Source: Corallochytrium limacisporum
Taxonomy: Eukaryota; Opisthokonta
Assembly: GCA_002811645.1 (NCBI GenBank)
Contig: PDIP01000114.1
Location: 1 to 31,928 of the forward strand
DNA length: 31,928 bases
Direction of reading: 5' to 3'
Part shown: positions 17,221 through 27,314 of the stretch, in pieces
Layout of the letters: each line of letters starts with the position of its first letter
How positions within the stretch are numbered: the first letter of the stretch is position 1
The notes under the pieces: generated by a model
Seen by the model: only the letters and a program-made list of their open reading frames with translations
Database searches by the model: none
What the model was told of the DNA's origin: nothing
Translations under genes and position numbers: made by a program

Positions 17221-20200
17221 AGCTGTATGTGCCTTTCGGTAGCGAAATACCGAAAAGGCCAAATGGCCGTTCTCGTACCCAAGGCAAGAATAGCCGGGGG
17301 CCGCCCGGGAGTTTTCTCAAACGCAAGCCCACCTCCAGAGATCTTACGGTCACGTACTGCCCGCTAAACTAGCAGGTAATACATAGATATGTGGATTACC
17401 ATTTTCTATTCTTAGTATATTCATTATACAAAGACCATGGAATAGACTGCATCGGACCTATCAATGAACCTGTTTGCCCCCGTTTGGGTAAATTAGGCGC
17501 CCAATCTTGCGCAAGTCTAGGACCTGATATGATACCCAGGCTACTTGGGAAAATCAAGAAAGTTTAGAGCATCGGTGCGTGTGGCACACGAGACCCCCCT
17601 CAGCAACCACAGGTCTCTATATTTCATGTACTGAAAAAAGTTATGGAGAGGAACGAGCACACCGCCCTCGCGTGACCTGGGAGGTGTAACGCCTCGCATC
17701 GCATGCCCCTGCCTACTTTCCCATCCGTTCCCATACGTTCACTATTGAACCAGGGTTAAGTCCGCTGTTTCATTTAACGTTTCCTTCTTTATTCTTACTT
17801 GATTTCTCTCCTCTTTCCATGGTGACCAGATGCACCGCAGACCCTTGAACTATGAAAACATTCATGGCTAACTTTATAGAAATTCTCCCTGGCAGTGTGC
17901 GGAAGAAAATCTACGGATCACATGATGAAATCGTCCACTGTTCAAGCAGCGATGTGCGCGGCGGCATCGCTCGCTCGGTCCTCACAAACAAAACAAGGCA
18001 AAAACTGGCGCCAGTCTTCTTGGTTGAGTTTTGCTAATAAATGTATCAGAACCCGTGCCCAGTTGGAAAAGAAGAAAAGGGCCCAAGAACACAAAGCAGG
18101 GCCATAAAAGGAGCTGTGAGTTTCTTCTTTGGCCAGGCGTCCCCCTTCCTCGCCCGCTGTTTTCTTTTTCGCTGCCACCTCGCGTGCCTTTCCCCTAATT
18201 TCTCACACACATATACTATAAATAACGACTTCTCCTTTCCCCGTTTCCTCCGCTTGGGGGGGGGGGTTGGGAGGCGCCGAGGGAACAGATATTGCGTTCT
18301 TATGAGAAAGGGGGGGGGAGGGGAATACAATTTTCTTGCTGAGATCTTTCGACCTCCCCCTCCTTTTCCGATGTGTGGAAATCGTATTTTGCGTTCCAGG
18401 GTATATCCTCCGCTATGGTTCCCCACGGCCAGAGATGATGTTGTGACCCCATTCTACGGGTTATTATGGTCGTGTGTGGTGCTTCAGCTAATGGCAGTTC
18501 AACATCATCATCAGCATGTTTGATGAAGATGTCTAGATCGAGGAATCAATAGTCAGGGGCACAAGTCAAACTTTAAGCGATGATCAACCACTGTCTTATT
18601 CCGCGCACCCTCATTTAGATGAGGTCCGTGAAACTAGCGCCTGGTTTTTTTGCCACGCATTTGCAACGACACAGGGCTGCGGTCAACCAAATTAATCATC
18701 ACTTTGACAGCGTTTGGAGATGCAAGATACACCGGCGAAGCAGGGGTATTGCTCCCACCCGTACAGCATACAGGTGCAAGACCTGCGGAAATGGGGACCT
18801 GCACAAAAAGAGTCGCACTTCTGAACAGTCATGTCTGGGGGTTTGGTGCTGAGAAAGTAAGGGGGTCAGGACCGGATAGCGTAATAACTTGAGTTTCATG
18901 TCGCAGCCACGCACGAGGACACCAGATAATGTGGGTGCAAAGCAACCAACAACAGCCAGCACTCCCTCGCTGAAAAGACAAAAACGTCGGGACGCTTCAG
19001 ATGTCGCACATGTTTCGCGTATGCTGCACACACAGCTCTCTGCGCAATTGGCAAATGCCACACGCTCCCATCGCAGGAATGCGCACAGACAGCGGCAACG
19101 AATGCGAAAAATTCGGCAAAGCAAGCCGGGAGAACAAAACTGTCACCTTCAATATGGGGTCAATCAGTGGTGTCCGACTATGCTCCCTATCGTCAGGATA
19201 AGTACTAATTCGGTACCAAAGCAGGGAATCCATCAGGGAACGTGGAGAAGAAAGAGGAGAGGGGGGGGGGGCACAGGCCGTGGAGAGGGCGAGGTGGGGG
19301 TTTGTTTCCGAGCTGGAAAGTTGACAGAAGGCTGAGTCCGTTGTGCCGTGGTCAATACATTGACAAACCAAGGCGAAAAGGGACCGGAAACTAATCAATA
19401 ACAACGCCCACTCAGTCTCCTTTCTGGTTGTCAGAAGTCCGTCTGGGATTGCATGCGACGTTTCGAGGGGAAAACAGCCCCCAGTTCCCTGAGGAAACAT
19501 CGGGAGTCAATTTCCAAATCTCATCAATATAAGGGTCTACGTAGATTTTATTCCGGGCTGTAAAATAAGAACCGAATGTACTGGTGTGTCGTAGGGGCCT
19601 AATTTTAAGTTTCGATACAGATCCCAAAATCCAAGAGGGGGAGGCGAGGTTGTTTTAGTTTTACCTTCGTGGCAATCCAAGCCCTCGGTATGGGGGAATG
19701 GGAGGAGAGTCACGGGAGTACGTGGTTGGTAGTCGTTCTATGGAAAGAAGGGTATGTTTCAGCGCTGTTCCTTTTCAATGTAGCTGCATATGCGAAAATT
19801 ATGGGTCAAAATTTCCATAGAAAATGTATTGATGGTGATGCCACAACTACGATATTCTTCATATCTAATCTTTCCTGTGAAAATCCTTGGCCTCGGGTCG
19901 GTCGTTCAGTATAGATTAGTTACCAAATGGGAAACCCTCGCCCAGGACGCGTTCATGCCTCACATCTACTGGGGTTCGGAATGAGACGCATTCTGATCAA
20001 CCACACTGTACTAGCCTGCCACTACACCAATGACATGGGATTGATCACCATGGACATTACTTTAGCGACCATCATCACCATATGCGGTGACAGAGCAACA
20101 TGAAGAAAACTTTACTTCCTTTTCCATGGCCCGTCCCTGTCGGGCAAAGTACAGAGGAAGCGTGACATCATGGGATATTCCATACGCTGTGCTTCTTACA

Positions 20201-21616
20201 TCTGCAGAGAAGTATAGCTTGATATAACATGAACACTCAAATTAGGACGAAGGTTTTCTTCCAACCCAGCCGTACAGAGCTTTGGATGTTCACAGCATGT
20301 CTCGCACAGCGACGACACGTCACCTATGCGAACTGGGGCGAACTAAGTGTTTTGCCCTGCTACCGTGTCCCACCACCCCACGCGAAAAAGCGTACATAAT
20401 ACCCTTTGATACATATGTATTTCCTCGAACCACGGTGGTTGGGTACTTGAAGAAGTTGAAAATGGACAAGGGAGTGCTCAATACCGGCACACATTGATGG
20501 ATAACGACCACATCGTGATGGCGATGTGAGGTCAAACTCGGACGGGGAAGGCTCTTGGAGCTAGGAAGAGAACGAAACGGTGGGATGGTGCGGCGCTGCC
20601 GACCATCATGAGACACAAGGTTCGCTTGAGCACCCGCCCTCTGCCCACCTCTCGGGCTGGGCATTTTACTATTGGGAAAGTTACATTTGCGGCTGGCTGC
20701 CAAGGGGGGGGAAATAGGAGGCTGAGGAAAGTCCGGAATGGGGTAAAGTGATATTTTTTTTTTTTTTTGGCGGGTGGAAGGTTGTTAATTGTTCTCCGAT
20801 TGTTTTCATCTGGCCTGTTCCTTGTACGGAGCCTGTGACAGTCCAGTTAGTGTCGGATGATGTGTCAGCTCGGTGTCCGCACGCTGCTGCATCAGCTCGG
20901 GGCAGAGAGTTTGAAGCATATGTAGGCAGGATACGCGATTAGCATCGCACTCCAAGCCATTTTAAGTTCTTATCTCGTCTGTGTGCAGCGACGAACGCTG
21001 AAAGGGGGGGGGCCGCGGGACGGTTGCTGACTCGTGATTTGTATGACCTCACGGCGAGAGAGCTGCACACAGCCCATTGCGTAGAGATTCACTCAATGCA
21101 GTGGAAACAGTTGTGGGTAGAATGGGAGGAACGAGAGAAGCGGCAGGCAGAGATCTAACATCCTGCGGCAAAAGGTCGGCGGAAACAACAGTGGCTGGCT
21201 ACAGGGAATTGAATCCGCCACAAAACAGAGTGGCCTACCATTTCGGCAGGTCGCCCTGTAAAATCCCGTGGCTTTTCGTATTAATCAATTGGGTCTTGGT
21301 TGGATGCTCAGGAGCGCCACAGCTGCCCCACCCTTTTTTGTTTCTTTTGGGTTGCGCCCCGGGGGGACGAGCGAGCGCCCTTCCGCCACCCCTCAGTGGG
21401 TTTGACACCATTGGCACGATCCGCTTTGCTCTCCTGCACTTTTTCTAGATCTGCATGGAAGAATTTACTGTCAGCATCCCCACTTTCATCACCGTCAGTC
21501 CATCCAATCTGATCGCGAGATGGTATTTAAGAGACTCCCATAGGCTCCGTCTACCTGGACACCATCCACCTAAGAAGGACCAGTGTGATATCTTGAAGTA
21601 TATGCTGTGGTACGCC
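17221..21616. other. 4.4 kb spacer without a recognisable gene
   Basis: The composition is less extreme than in 14.6-17.2 kb. A hairpin lies at 17231-17259 (GCCTTTCGGTA facing TACCGAAAAGGC). G runs are at 18256-18266, 18310-18318, 19261-19271 and 21004-21012. An ATG at 18898 opens 145 codons to 19335; its first 80 residues are strongly basic (for example LKRQKRRDASD and RRNAHRQRQRMRKIR), but the frame ends in a G-run-derived Gly/Arg stretch, overlaps long frames on the opposite strand and matches no family I know, so it is only a weak candidate. The last few hundred bases must hold the promoter of the acetyltransferase gene. No tRNA, 5S rRNA or spliceosomal RNA was recognised. Confidence 0.5.
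17231..17259. repeat. Inverted repeat with 6-nt loop
   Basis: The arms GCCTTTCGGTA and TACCGAAAAGGC pair with one bulged A around the loop GCGAAA. It is immediately followed by a second small inverted repeat, GGCCA-AA-TGGCC (17257-17268). No U-rich tract follows, so it is not an obvious terminator. Confidence 0.6.
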
Positions 21617-22315
21617 ATGTCTGAACAATTCGGTCTCCAGAATCCGAAGATGCGGGTGCGCAAGGCAGAGCTGAAGGATCTAGACTGCGTGGTGGACTGT
21701 GTCTTCGAGGCCGGTGAGCATTTCTGGAGGGCGGCCTATCGTAGCTTTGACGATGAAAAGCTCAAGATTATGATCCGCCACTATGCGCAAGTCAAGGGAT
21801 CTATAATCGACATCAATTGCTGTGATGTCGCTGTCGATAAGGAAACCGATGAGGCATTGGCAGCCCTCCTCCACTTCCCAGCAAAAGAATTGAAAGCAAG
21901 GGAGAAGGCCCTCCAGAAGGACATGCGCGTCGTCATCAAGACCATGGGCTTTCTTAAGTTCCTCCGCATACTCCTTACTGTTGCCGGCTTCAGTAGCCCT
22001 AGTGACAATATAAAGAGGCCCGAGAAAGATGACTACTACATTATGATCTTTGCTTGTAGCCCCAAGCACCAAGGACGCGGAGCCGGCAGCTTCCTCATCC
22101 AGTACGCGCGCAAGGTAGCAGAGGCCAGCGGTCACCCTGCATGCACACTGCACGTGGAAGACTACCATCAGCACGCCATGTATCTGTACCGCAAGATTGG
22201 CCTTGAAGTCGACTTTGAGGTTGACCAGAGCAAGAAGTGGTCCAAATACGAAATCGGTAAAGTCTACCGCATGCGATGCGAACTGGAGAACAACCAGGCA
22301 GCTCCAGGGGCCTGA
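21617..22315 (+). CDS. GNAT-family N-acetyltransferase
   Basis: GNAT enzymes transfer an acetyl group from acetyl-CoA to an amine. The product is 232 residues from the ATG at 21617. The frame is open to an ATG at 21455, but that codon has T at -3 and the extra 54 residues look noncoding; 21617 has a GCCATG context and places the start just before the first GNAT strand (MRVRKAELKDLDCVVDCVF). The acetyl-CoA pyrophosphate loop (motif A) is HQGRGAGSFL at about 151-160, preceded by the strand YIMIFACSPK and followed by the helix FLIQYARKVAEAS. Motif B is CTLHVEDYHQHAMYLYRKIGLE at about 176-197, where the aromatic YLYRKIGLE end is typical. A basic helical insertion at about 90-125 (KAREKALQKDMR to FLKFLRILL) separates the halves. 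The substrate is unknown; it could be a small molecule, antibiotic-like amine or protein. A downstream AATAAA fits. Confidence 0.9.
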   Translation: MSEQFGLQNPKMRVRKAELKDLDCVVDCVFEAGEHFWRAAYRSFDDEKLKIMIRHYAQVKGSIIDINCCDVAVDKETDEALAALLHFPAKELKAREKALQKDMRVVIKTMGFLKFLRILLTVAGFSSPSDNIKRPEKDDYYIMIFACSPKHQGRGAGSFLIQYARKVAEASGHPACTLHVEDYHQHAMYLYRKIGLEVDFEVDQSKKWSKYEIGKVYRMRCELENNQAAPGA

Positions 22316-22942
22316 GCCAGGTTTATCAATTATCCATAGTTTTGCATGCCATCCTCGCCATCATTTAATAAAAATTACATACTGAAACGATCTACATTGA
22401 TATTGAAACGTCATGGTCCAGAATACATACAGGTTTTGTAGAATGGGAGTCTCGTCGGCGTTCCTTGTCATCTGTCCACCCCTGAAACCCCGCACGGCTA
22501 CGAGTCCCTCGGAGGGAAGCGCGAATCCGTTTGTGCGGGTTGACAGTGCTGATTGGGAGTCTATTTTCGCGTACCTCTTTGACGACCCCCGGGTCTGAGC
22601 CGGGTGTAGCTCAGGATCGTCGACGGTGCACGACCGCGCGAAAGATGTGAAGAGGGGGAGGGGAGGAGGGGGGGGGGTTCTCGAAAATTTCTCGACTTCA
22701 GAAGCTGTCGGGTACGGATGGAAAGCAGGGTGGCGGAGACCCCGGTACGGAAAACAGTTGCCGCACAGGGTACGTGAAGACGACTAGTATACTTTCTGAT
22801 TACTTTACTATGCTTGCCATTGCATGATTGACATATGTCCCTCAATGTAAGCGGGATATGGACTATGTGATGCCTGTCTAAGGTCACAGACACGATGTGA
22901 TCACAGTAGTTTTCCTCCTTGTGGGTCAATGATCGCATAGCC
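22316..22942. other. Spacer between GNAT and the nuclease-ligase gene
   Basis: This spacer contains the GNAT poly(A) signal, a G10 run at 22668-22677 within a purine-rich patch, and the presumed promoter of the large fusion gene. No gene is recognised. Confidence 0.6.
22367..22372 (+). promoter_or_regulatory. Polyadenylation signal AATAAA of the GNAT gene
   Basis: The canonical hexamer lies 52 bases after the GNAT stop codon at 22315, on the same strand. Confidence 0.5.
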
Positions 22943-25900
22943 ATGGACAACCCGAACGTGATCTATCAAACACGTATCGTGGTGGACTGTTTCAAACAGA
23001 ACCGCAAACCTAAAGGGATACCTGAACCCATCTATGTCCTCAGCCACTTCCATGCAGACCACTACGGTGGCGTCACTAATAATTGGAATCGTGGTCTGAT
23101 CTGGTGCTCGACGCTGACGGGGTCACTATTAGTCAACGTTCTGGGGGTCGAAGAACAGTATGTCAGGCAATGCGAACTCGGCACCCCTGTGGAACTGCCG
23201 GACAGCACAGAGGCAACCTTCCTTGATGCGAACCATTGTCCGGGAGCAGCCATGATCTTGTTCCGCGTGAGAAACGAGAATTCATCGTCTTTCACATGTC
23301 ATCTTCACTGTGGTGATTTCCGTTACCATCCATTCATGAAAAATTTGGCCCAGCTCGCGGCGCTGGCACCGGAGAGTCCACAATTCAGTGGAACAAGGCT
23401 TGATCGGCTCTACCTCGACACAACGTACTGCAATCCCCGATTCGATCTGCCGGACCAAGTGCATCCAATCGAATTCGTCGCACGGACAGCGGATGAGGAG
23501 ATCCGCAGTGGCAAGGAGAAGGGAGAGCGTACCCTTGTACTTATTGCCACGTACGTCATTGGTAAGGAGAAGATTCTTCTACGTGTTCATGAGCAGACCG
23601 GGCACCAGCTACACGTCAGTGACAAGAAAATGAAAATTTTACAGCTGCTGGGTTATGCCTCGGACGAAGACCAACCCAACAGCGGTCAAAACAGCCCTCC
23701 TTTCACTCAGAGCCTCGATGGTGTGCCTATTCACGTCGTTTCCTGGGGTTTTCTGGGAGAGATGGCCCCAGGCGGATGGACCTTTCTTCCAAATTGGTCC
23801 GTATTTCGGGAAATGCTCGAGCACTATCAGGGACACTTTGAACGCATAGTCGCCTTTGTTCCGACCGGCTGGACGTACACCATGAAGTCGTCGAAAAGAG
23901 ATGAAAACGGAGTCGTTTACAATCGCATGACAAGCGAGGATTTGAATGCTGTTGTATACACTGTGCCCTACTCAGAACATTCGTCATTCGGGGAACTGCG
24001 TGAGTTCGTTGGTTTCCTGAAGCCGACACGTGTCGTGCCGACGGTGTTTGGTCGGAGTGTAAAGCCTGAGAAGTTGAAGCGCTATTTCCGTGACCTCGTG
24101 AACATCAAATCAGCTCATGCTAATCTGTTCGCAGGTGCAAGAGATGAGAAGTCAGAACCTCTGACATGTGTGGAAAATGGGAAAGAGGATTCAGACACAG
24201 CCAATGTCGATGCGCAGCGGCAGTCGAAGCGGCCGCGTGTAGAGAATGGTGACGAATCTGACCCCCAAGAAAATCGCAATGACGAAAACTACGATGGTGA
24301 TAATATGACAGCAGTCATGGATATCGTGGAAGAGAGATGTGCAGGGGACAACAAGGAGAACGCGCAGCTGCCAACCGCAACAAGTACAAACACGATATCT
24401 ACCACTGAGGCGGAAGCGGGGACCGCTGAATGTCCTGTATGCCAGCAGGACATGCCCTTGGCCAGCATCAACGAACACATTGATGAGTGTTTGACGCGGC
24501 AGGCGATCACACTGGACAAAGTCCAAGGCAAAAATGAACCTGCTGATGTATCTGATCAGGAGCAGGACTCACCAATATTGCGAGGTTCTACCATCGAGGA
24601 ATTGCGCGCCTTGGTGCCGGACATTAAGGAAAGCTACGCTCAGTCACTTCTACTGCGTGCGAACGGCAATCTCGAGCTAGCCATGAATTACTATTTTAAC
24701 GATGAGAGCGGCATTACCATTGATTTAGCCCCGCGTACCCAGCCACTGTCTCAGGCATCAGAACCTCAAGCACCCCGAACCAACGGCACCACCCCACGGT
24801 CTTTGAAGAAAGTTGCCGCCACGAGCGGGTCAAACACAGCCAATACGAATAGAGGGAGTGGAAGTTCAGAATCCCACACTCTTGACTCGCTCTTTGGCAG
24901 CGCTACGAAATGTAACAGCGGTAGCATGGAAGAGAAAAGCAGCGTCTCACAGTCCTCTCAGGCGAACACCACTCCCACAAAATCGATGGGTAACACCAGC
25001 AACGATCAGAATGCTTTGAACATCGACTATTCCCCCGGTGAGCCCGTTCCATACGCCACTGTTGCACATGCCTTTGAGATTCTTGAGAAGGAACAGGGTC
25101 GCAGAAGGATCACGCAGACTTTGACATCTCTTTTCGCAGAAATTATGGACAAGACACCCGAAGATCTACTGCCATGTGTCTATCTTTGCTCGAATCGCAT
25201 TGCTCCAGCTTACACGGGCCTGGAGATCGGTATCGGTGGCTCTTTAGTCAGCCAATGCGTGCGGGAGGTTACGAACCGGAGTCGGAATGCGATGCGAGCG
25301 GACTACGCCGAGCTGGGCGACCTTGGTGATGTGGCATACCGTGCACGGTCACAAATGAAGGTGCTTTTCCCGACCAAGCCGCTCACGGTACGGGAGCTTT
25401 ATAAGAATTTGCTCCGCATGGCCCGCATGAAAGGCTCTGGGGTGCAGAATGACAAGAAGAATATTGTCAAGAAAATGCTTGTTGCCTGTCGCGGTGTAGA
25501 GACCAAGTTCCTGGTGCGGACCTTGATTCAGCACATTCGCACTGGAGCGACGGCGACCACAGCACTGCACGCTCTGTCAGGAGCATTTCTGCAGCGTCAG
25601 GCGAGGCAGACTGGGAGCGTTGTACCCGCGGAGCGCTTAGCAGAAGGGACAGCACTTCTCAAGGACGCCTTTAGTCAGTGTCCGAGTTTCGACAAGCTTG
25701 TGCCCGCTCTAATGGAATGCAGTGAGATTGACGACATTCGTGAAACGTGCCGCATGCGGGCGGGCATTCCGATCAAGCCGATGCTTGGTACCATCATCAA
25801 GGATCTCGCTGGCGTCTTGAAACGAGTCGGGCACACCACACCGATTGCTTGTGACTGGAAGTTCGACGGAATGCGCGCGCAGATACACTTGCTGGAGAAT

Positions 25901-27235
25901 GGCAATGTCCGGGTCTTCAGTCGTCACCTTGAGGAGGCTACAGAACGATTCCCCGACGTGTGTCTGGCGACACAGAATGCAGCACGGAGTCACGGTGTTT
26001 CGTCGTGCATTTTGGACGCGGAGATTGTAGCCGTCGAATTGCCGAAGGATTACGACGACAGCAAGAGCGGGAGTGGTGGTGTGCCACAGCAACAGGAAAA
26101 GGTGGCAGGCAAATGGCCGTTCAAGATTCTTCCTTTCCAACAGCTGTCTAGCCGCCCGCGGAAAAATGTCGCCATAGAAAACATCAAAATCAAGGTCTGT
26201 GTCTTTGCCTTTGACCTGATGCTGCTCAATGGTGAGAGTCTGCTGCAGCGAACCTTTCGGGAGCGGCGAGATGCTATGTACGCTCATTTTGACGTAACCC
26301 CGGGTGTGTTTGACTTTGTCAAACAGCGTGTGATCAACCCGAAGGCCATGACTATGGCCGGGGAGGAGCCCGCCGAAGCGTTGCAAGCGTGTATGGTTGA
26401 CGCCTTTGCGGAAAATTGTGAGGGTGTCATGGTTAAACCGCTTGATTTTCCGACAGTGGACGGCCGTGTCAGCAACGCTGACGACCCTGACTTCAAACAG
26501 ACATGTGCATCGACCTACCAACCTGCTAAACGCTGCGGCAATTGGATGAAAGTCAAACGGGATTACCTTGAAGGTATGGCTGACTCCCTCGACCTCGTTC
26601 CGATTGGTGGATGGTGGGGTAATGGCCGCAAGGCCGGTTGGATCAGTCCGTATTTGCTCGCAACCTACGACGCGGACACAGATACGTACTACACCGTATG
26701 CAAGTGCATCTCTGGGTTCAGTGATGCTTTCTACAAGGAGTCATTGAAGTTTTACATGGGTGATAAGGACAGCGACAAGAATGACGAGAACGTTGCCGAT
26801 GGTTACAGTGATGGTGTTGACGATAACAGGAACCGTCTGCTGGGTCGCAGGCCCGAGAATGTCGTCGTGACCGATGCGCTGACGCCATCCTTCTGGTTCG
26901 ATCCGTGCGAGGTCTGGGAGCTGCGTGGTGCTGAGTTCACTGTCAGTTCTAACCACACGGCGCTGCGGGGATCGATTGTCGAAGGCGACGAGACGAAAGG
27001 TCTGAGCCTGCGCTTTCCGAGATTTATTCGTAAGCGCCAGGACAAGAAAATCAATGATGCAACCAGCCCGAGCGAGCTGCTGGCCATGTACCGTTTGCAG
27101 GAGCAGAGGGCGCAAGGGCTGAATACGAGTAGCAGCACCGCTGCTGCCCCATCGCAACAGCAACCTGAAGATGACGTAGACGACGAGGAGGTCCGCGGGC
27201 ACCAGAACCAGGTCGATGATGAGGTTGAGTTCTAG
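22943..27235 (+). CDS. LIG6: SNM1/beta-CASP nuclease-UBZ-DNA ligase I fusion (DNA ligase VI-like)
   Basis: A 1430-residue nuclear DNA-repair protein. Residues about 1-400 are an SNM1/PSO2-type metallo-beta-lactamase/beta-CASP nuclease: HFHADH at 35-40, DANHCPGAAM at 95-104, HCGDFR at 122-127, LDTTYC with D159, SEHSSF with H346, and a valine (V364/V365) at the motif C position that marks DNA- rather than RNA-processing enzymes. A KRPR patch near 429 may be a nuclear signal. A UBZ4-type C2HC finger uses C497, C500, H512 and C516. Residues about 549-587 look like a UBA-like three-helix ubiquitin binder. From about 700 to 1385 is a full ATP-dependent ligase I core: NRIAPAYTGLEIGIGG, nucleotidyl-lysine K973 in DWKFDGMR, CEGVMVK, WMKVKRDYLEG and the C-terminal SLRFPRFIRKR. 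SNM1-ligase fusion is the architecture of plant DNA ligase VI. The start chosen is the first in-frame ATG (GCCATGG). The tail is Gln/acidic. Confidence 0.95.
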   Translation: MDNPNVIYQTRIVVDCFKQNRKPKGIPEPIYVLSHFHADHYGGVTNNWNRGLIWCSTLTGSLLVNVLGVEEQYVRQCELGTPVELPDSTEATFLDANHCPGAAMILFRVRNENSSSFTCHLHCGDFRYHPFMKNLAQLAALAPESPQFSGTRLDRLYLDTTYCNPRFDLPDQVHPIEFVARTADEEIRSGKEKGERTLVLIATYVIGKEKILLRVHEQTGHQLHVSDKKMKILQLLGYASDEDQPNSGQNSPPFTQSLDGVPIHVVSWGFLGEMAPGGWTFLPNWSVFREMLEHYQGHFERIVAFVPTGWTYTMKSSKRDENGVVYNRMTSEDLNAVVYTVPYSEHSSFGELREFVGFLKPTRVVPTVFGRSVKPEKLKRYFRDLVNIKSAHANLFAGARDEKSEPLTCVENGKEDSDTANVDAQRQSKRPRVENGDESDPQENRNDENYDGDNMTAVMDIVEERCAGDNKENAQLPTATSTNTISTTEAEAGTAECPVCQQDMPLASINEHIDECLTRQAITLDKVQGKNEPADVSDQEQDSPILRGSTIEELRALVPDIKESYAQSLLLRANGNLELAMNYYFNDESGITIDLAPRTQPLSQASEPQAPRTNGTTPRSLKKVAATSGSNTANTNRGSGSSESHTLDSLFGSATKCNSGSMEEKSSVSQSSQANTTPTKSMGNTSNDQNALNIDYSPGEPVPYATVAHAFEILEKEQGRRRITQTLTSLFAEIMDKTPEDLLPCVYLCSNRIAPAYTGLEIGIGGSLVSQCVREVTNRSRNAMRADYAELGDLGDVAYRARSQMKVLFPTKPLTVRELYKNLLRMARMKGSGVQNDKKNIVKKMLVACRGVETKFLVRTLIQHIRTGATATTALHALSGAFLQRQARQTGSVVPAERLAEGTALLKDAFSQCPSFDKLVPALMECSEIDDIRETCRMRAGIPIKPMLGTIIKDLAGVLKRVGHTTPIACDWKFDGMRAQIHLLENGNVRVFSRHLEEATERFPDVCLATQNAARSHGVSSCILDAEIVAVELPKDYDDSKSGSGGVPQQQEKVAGKWPFKILPFQQLSSRPRKNVAIENIKIKVCVFAFDLMLLNGESLLQRTFRERRDAMYAHFDVTPGVFDFVKQRVINPKAMTMAGEEPAEALQACMVDAFAENCEGVMVKPLDFPTVDGRVSNADDPDFKQTCASTYQPAKRCGNWMKVKRDYLEGMADSLDLVPIGGWWGNGRKAGWISPYLLATYDADTDTYYTVCKCISGFSDAFYKESLKFYMGDKDSDKNDENVADGYSDGVDDNRNRLLGRRPENVVVTDALTPSFWFDPCEVWELRGAEFTVSSNHTALRGSIVEGDETKGLSLRFPRFIRKRQDKKINDATSPSELLAMYRLQEQRAQGLNTSSSTAAAPSQQQPEDDVDDEEVRGHQNQVDDEVEF

Positions 27236-27314
27236 CTACGATACAAATTCTTGTTCTTTGGTGATTACATCTACGAAATTCTTGCTTACGAAACTAAATT
27301 ATCCGACTTAGTGC
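27236..27314. other. 79-bp convergent gap between the ligase fusion and MLYCD
   Basis: The two stop codons are only 79 bp apart on opposite strands. The 3' UTRs must therefore overlap or be extremely short. No AATAAA is seen on either strand in the gap. Confidence 0.9.

Noticed and set aside
20621-20631. GGTTCGCTTGA followed by a T15 run as a possible Pol III gene
   Set aside because: Only the first six bases match the B-box, no A-box is evident at the right spacing, and no tRNA cloverleaf can be drawn.
20724-20737. GAGGAAAGTCCGG, identical to the core of the RNase P RNA CR-I element
   Set aside because: No matching CR-V strand able to pair with it, and no CR-II/III elements, were found within 500 bases downstream. 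An AACAGAG at about 21,226 does not complement it. An 11-base match is plausible by chance over both strands.
21455-21616. N-terminal extension of the GNAT gene from the ATG at 21455
   Set aside because: The start context is poor and the 54 extra residues resemble no targeting signal or domain. The ATG at 21617 fits the fold boundary and has a good context.
25709-26521. 270-codon minus-strand open frame inside the ligase domain
   Set aside because: It is antisense to conserved ligase motifs I to IV and is not independently supported.
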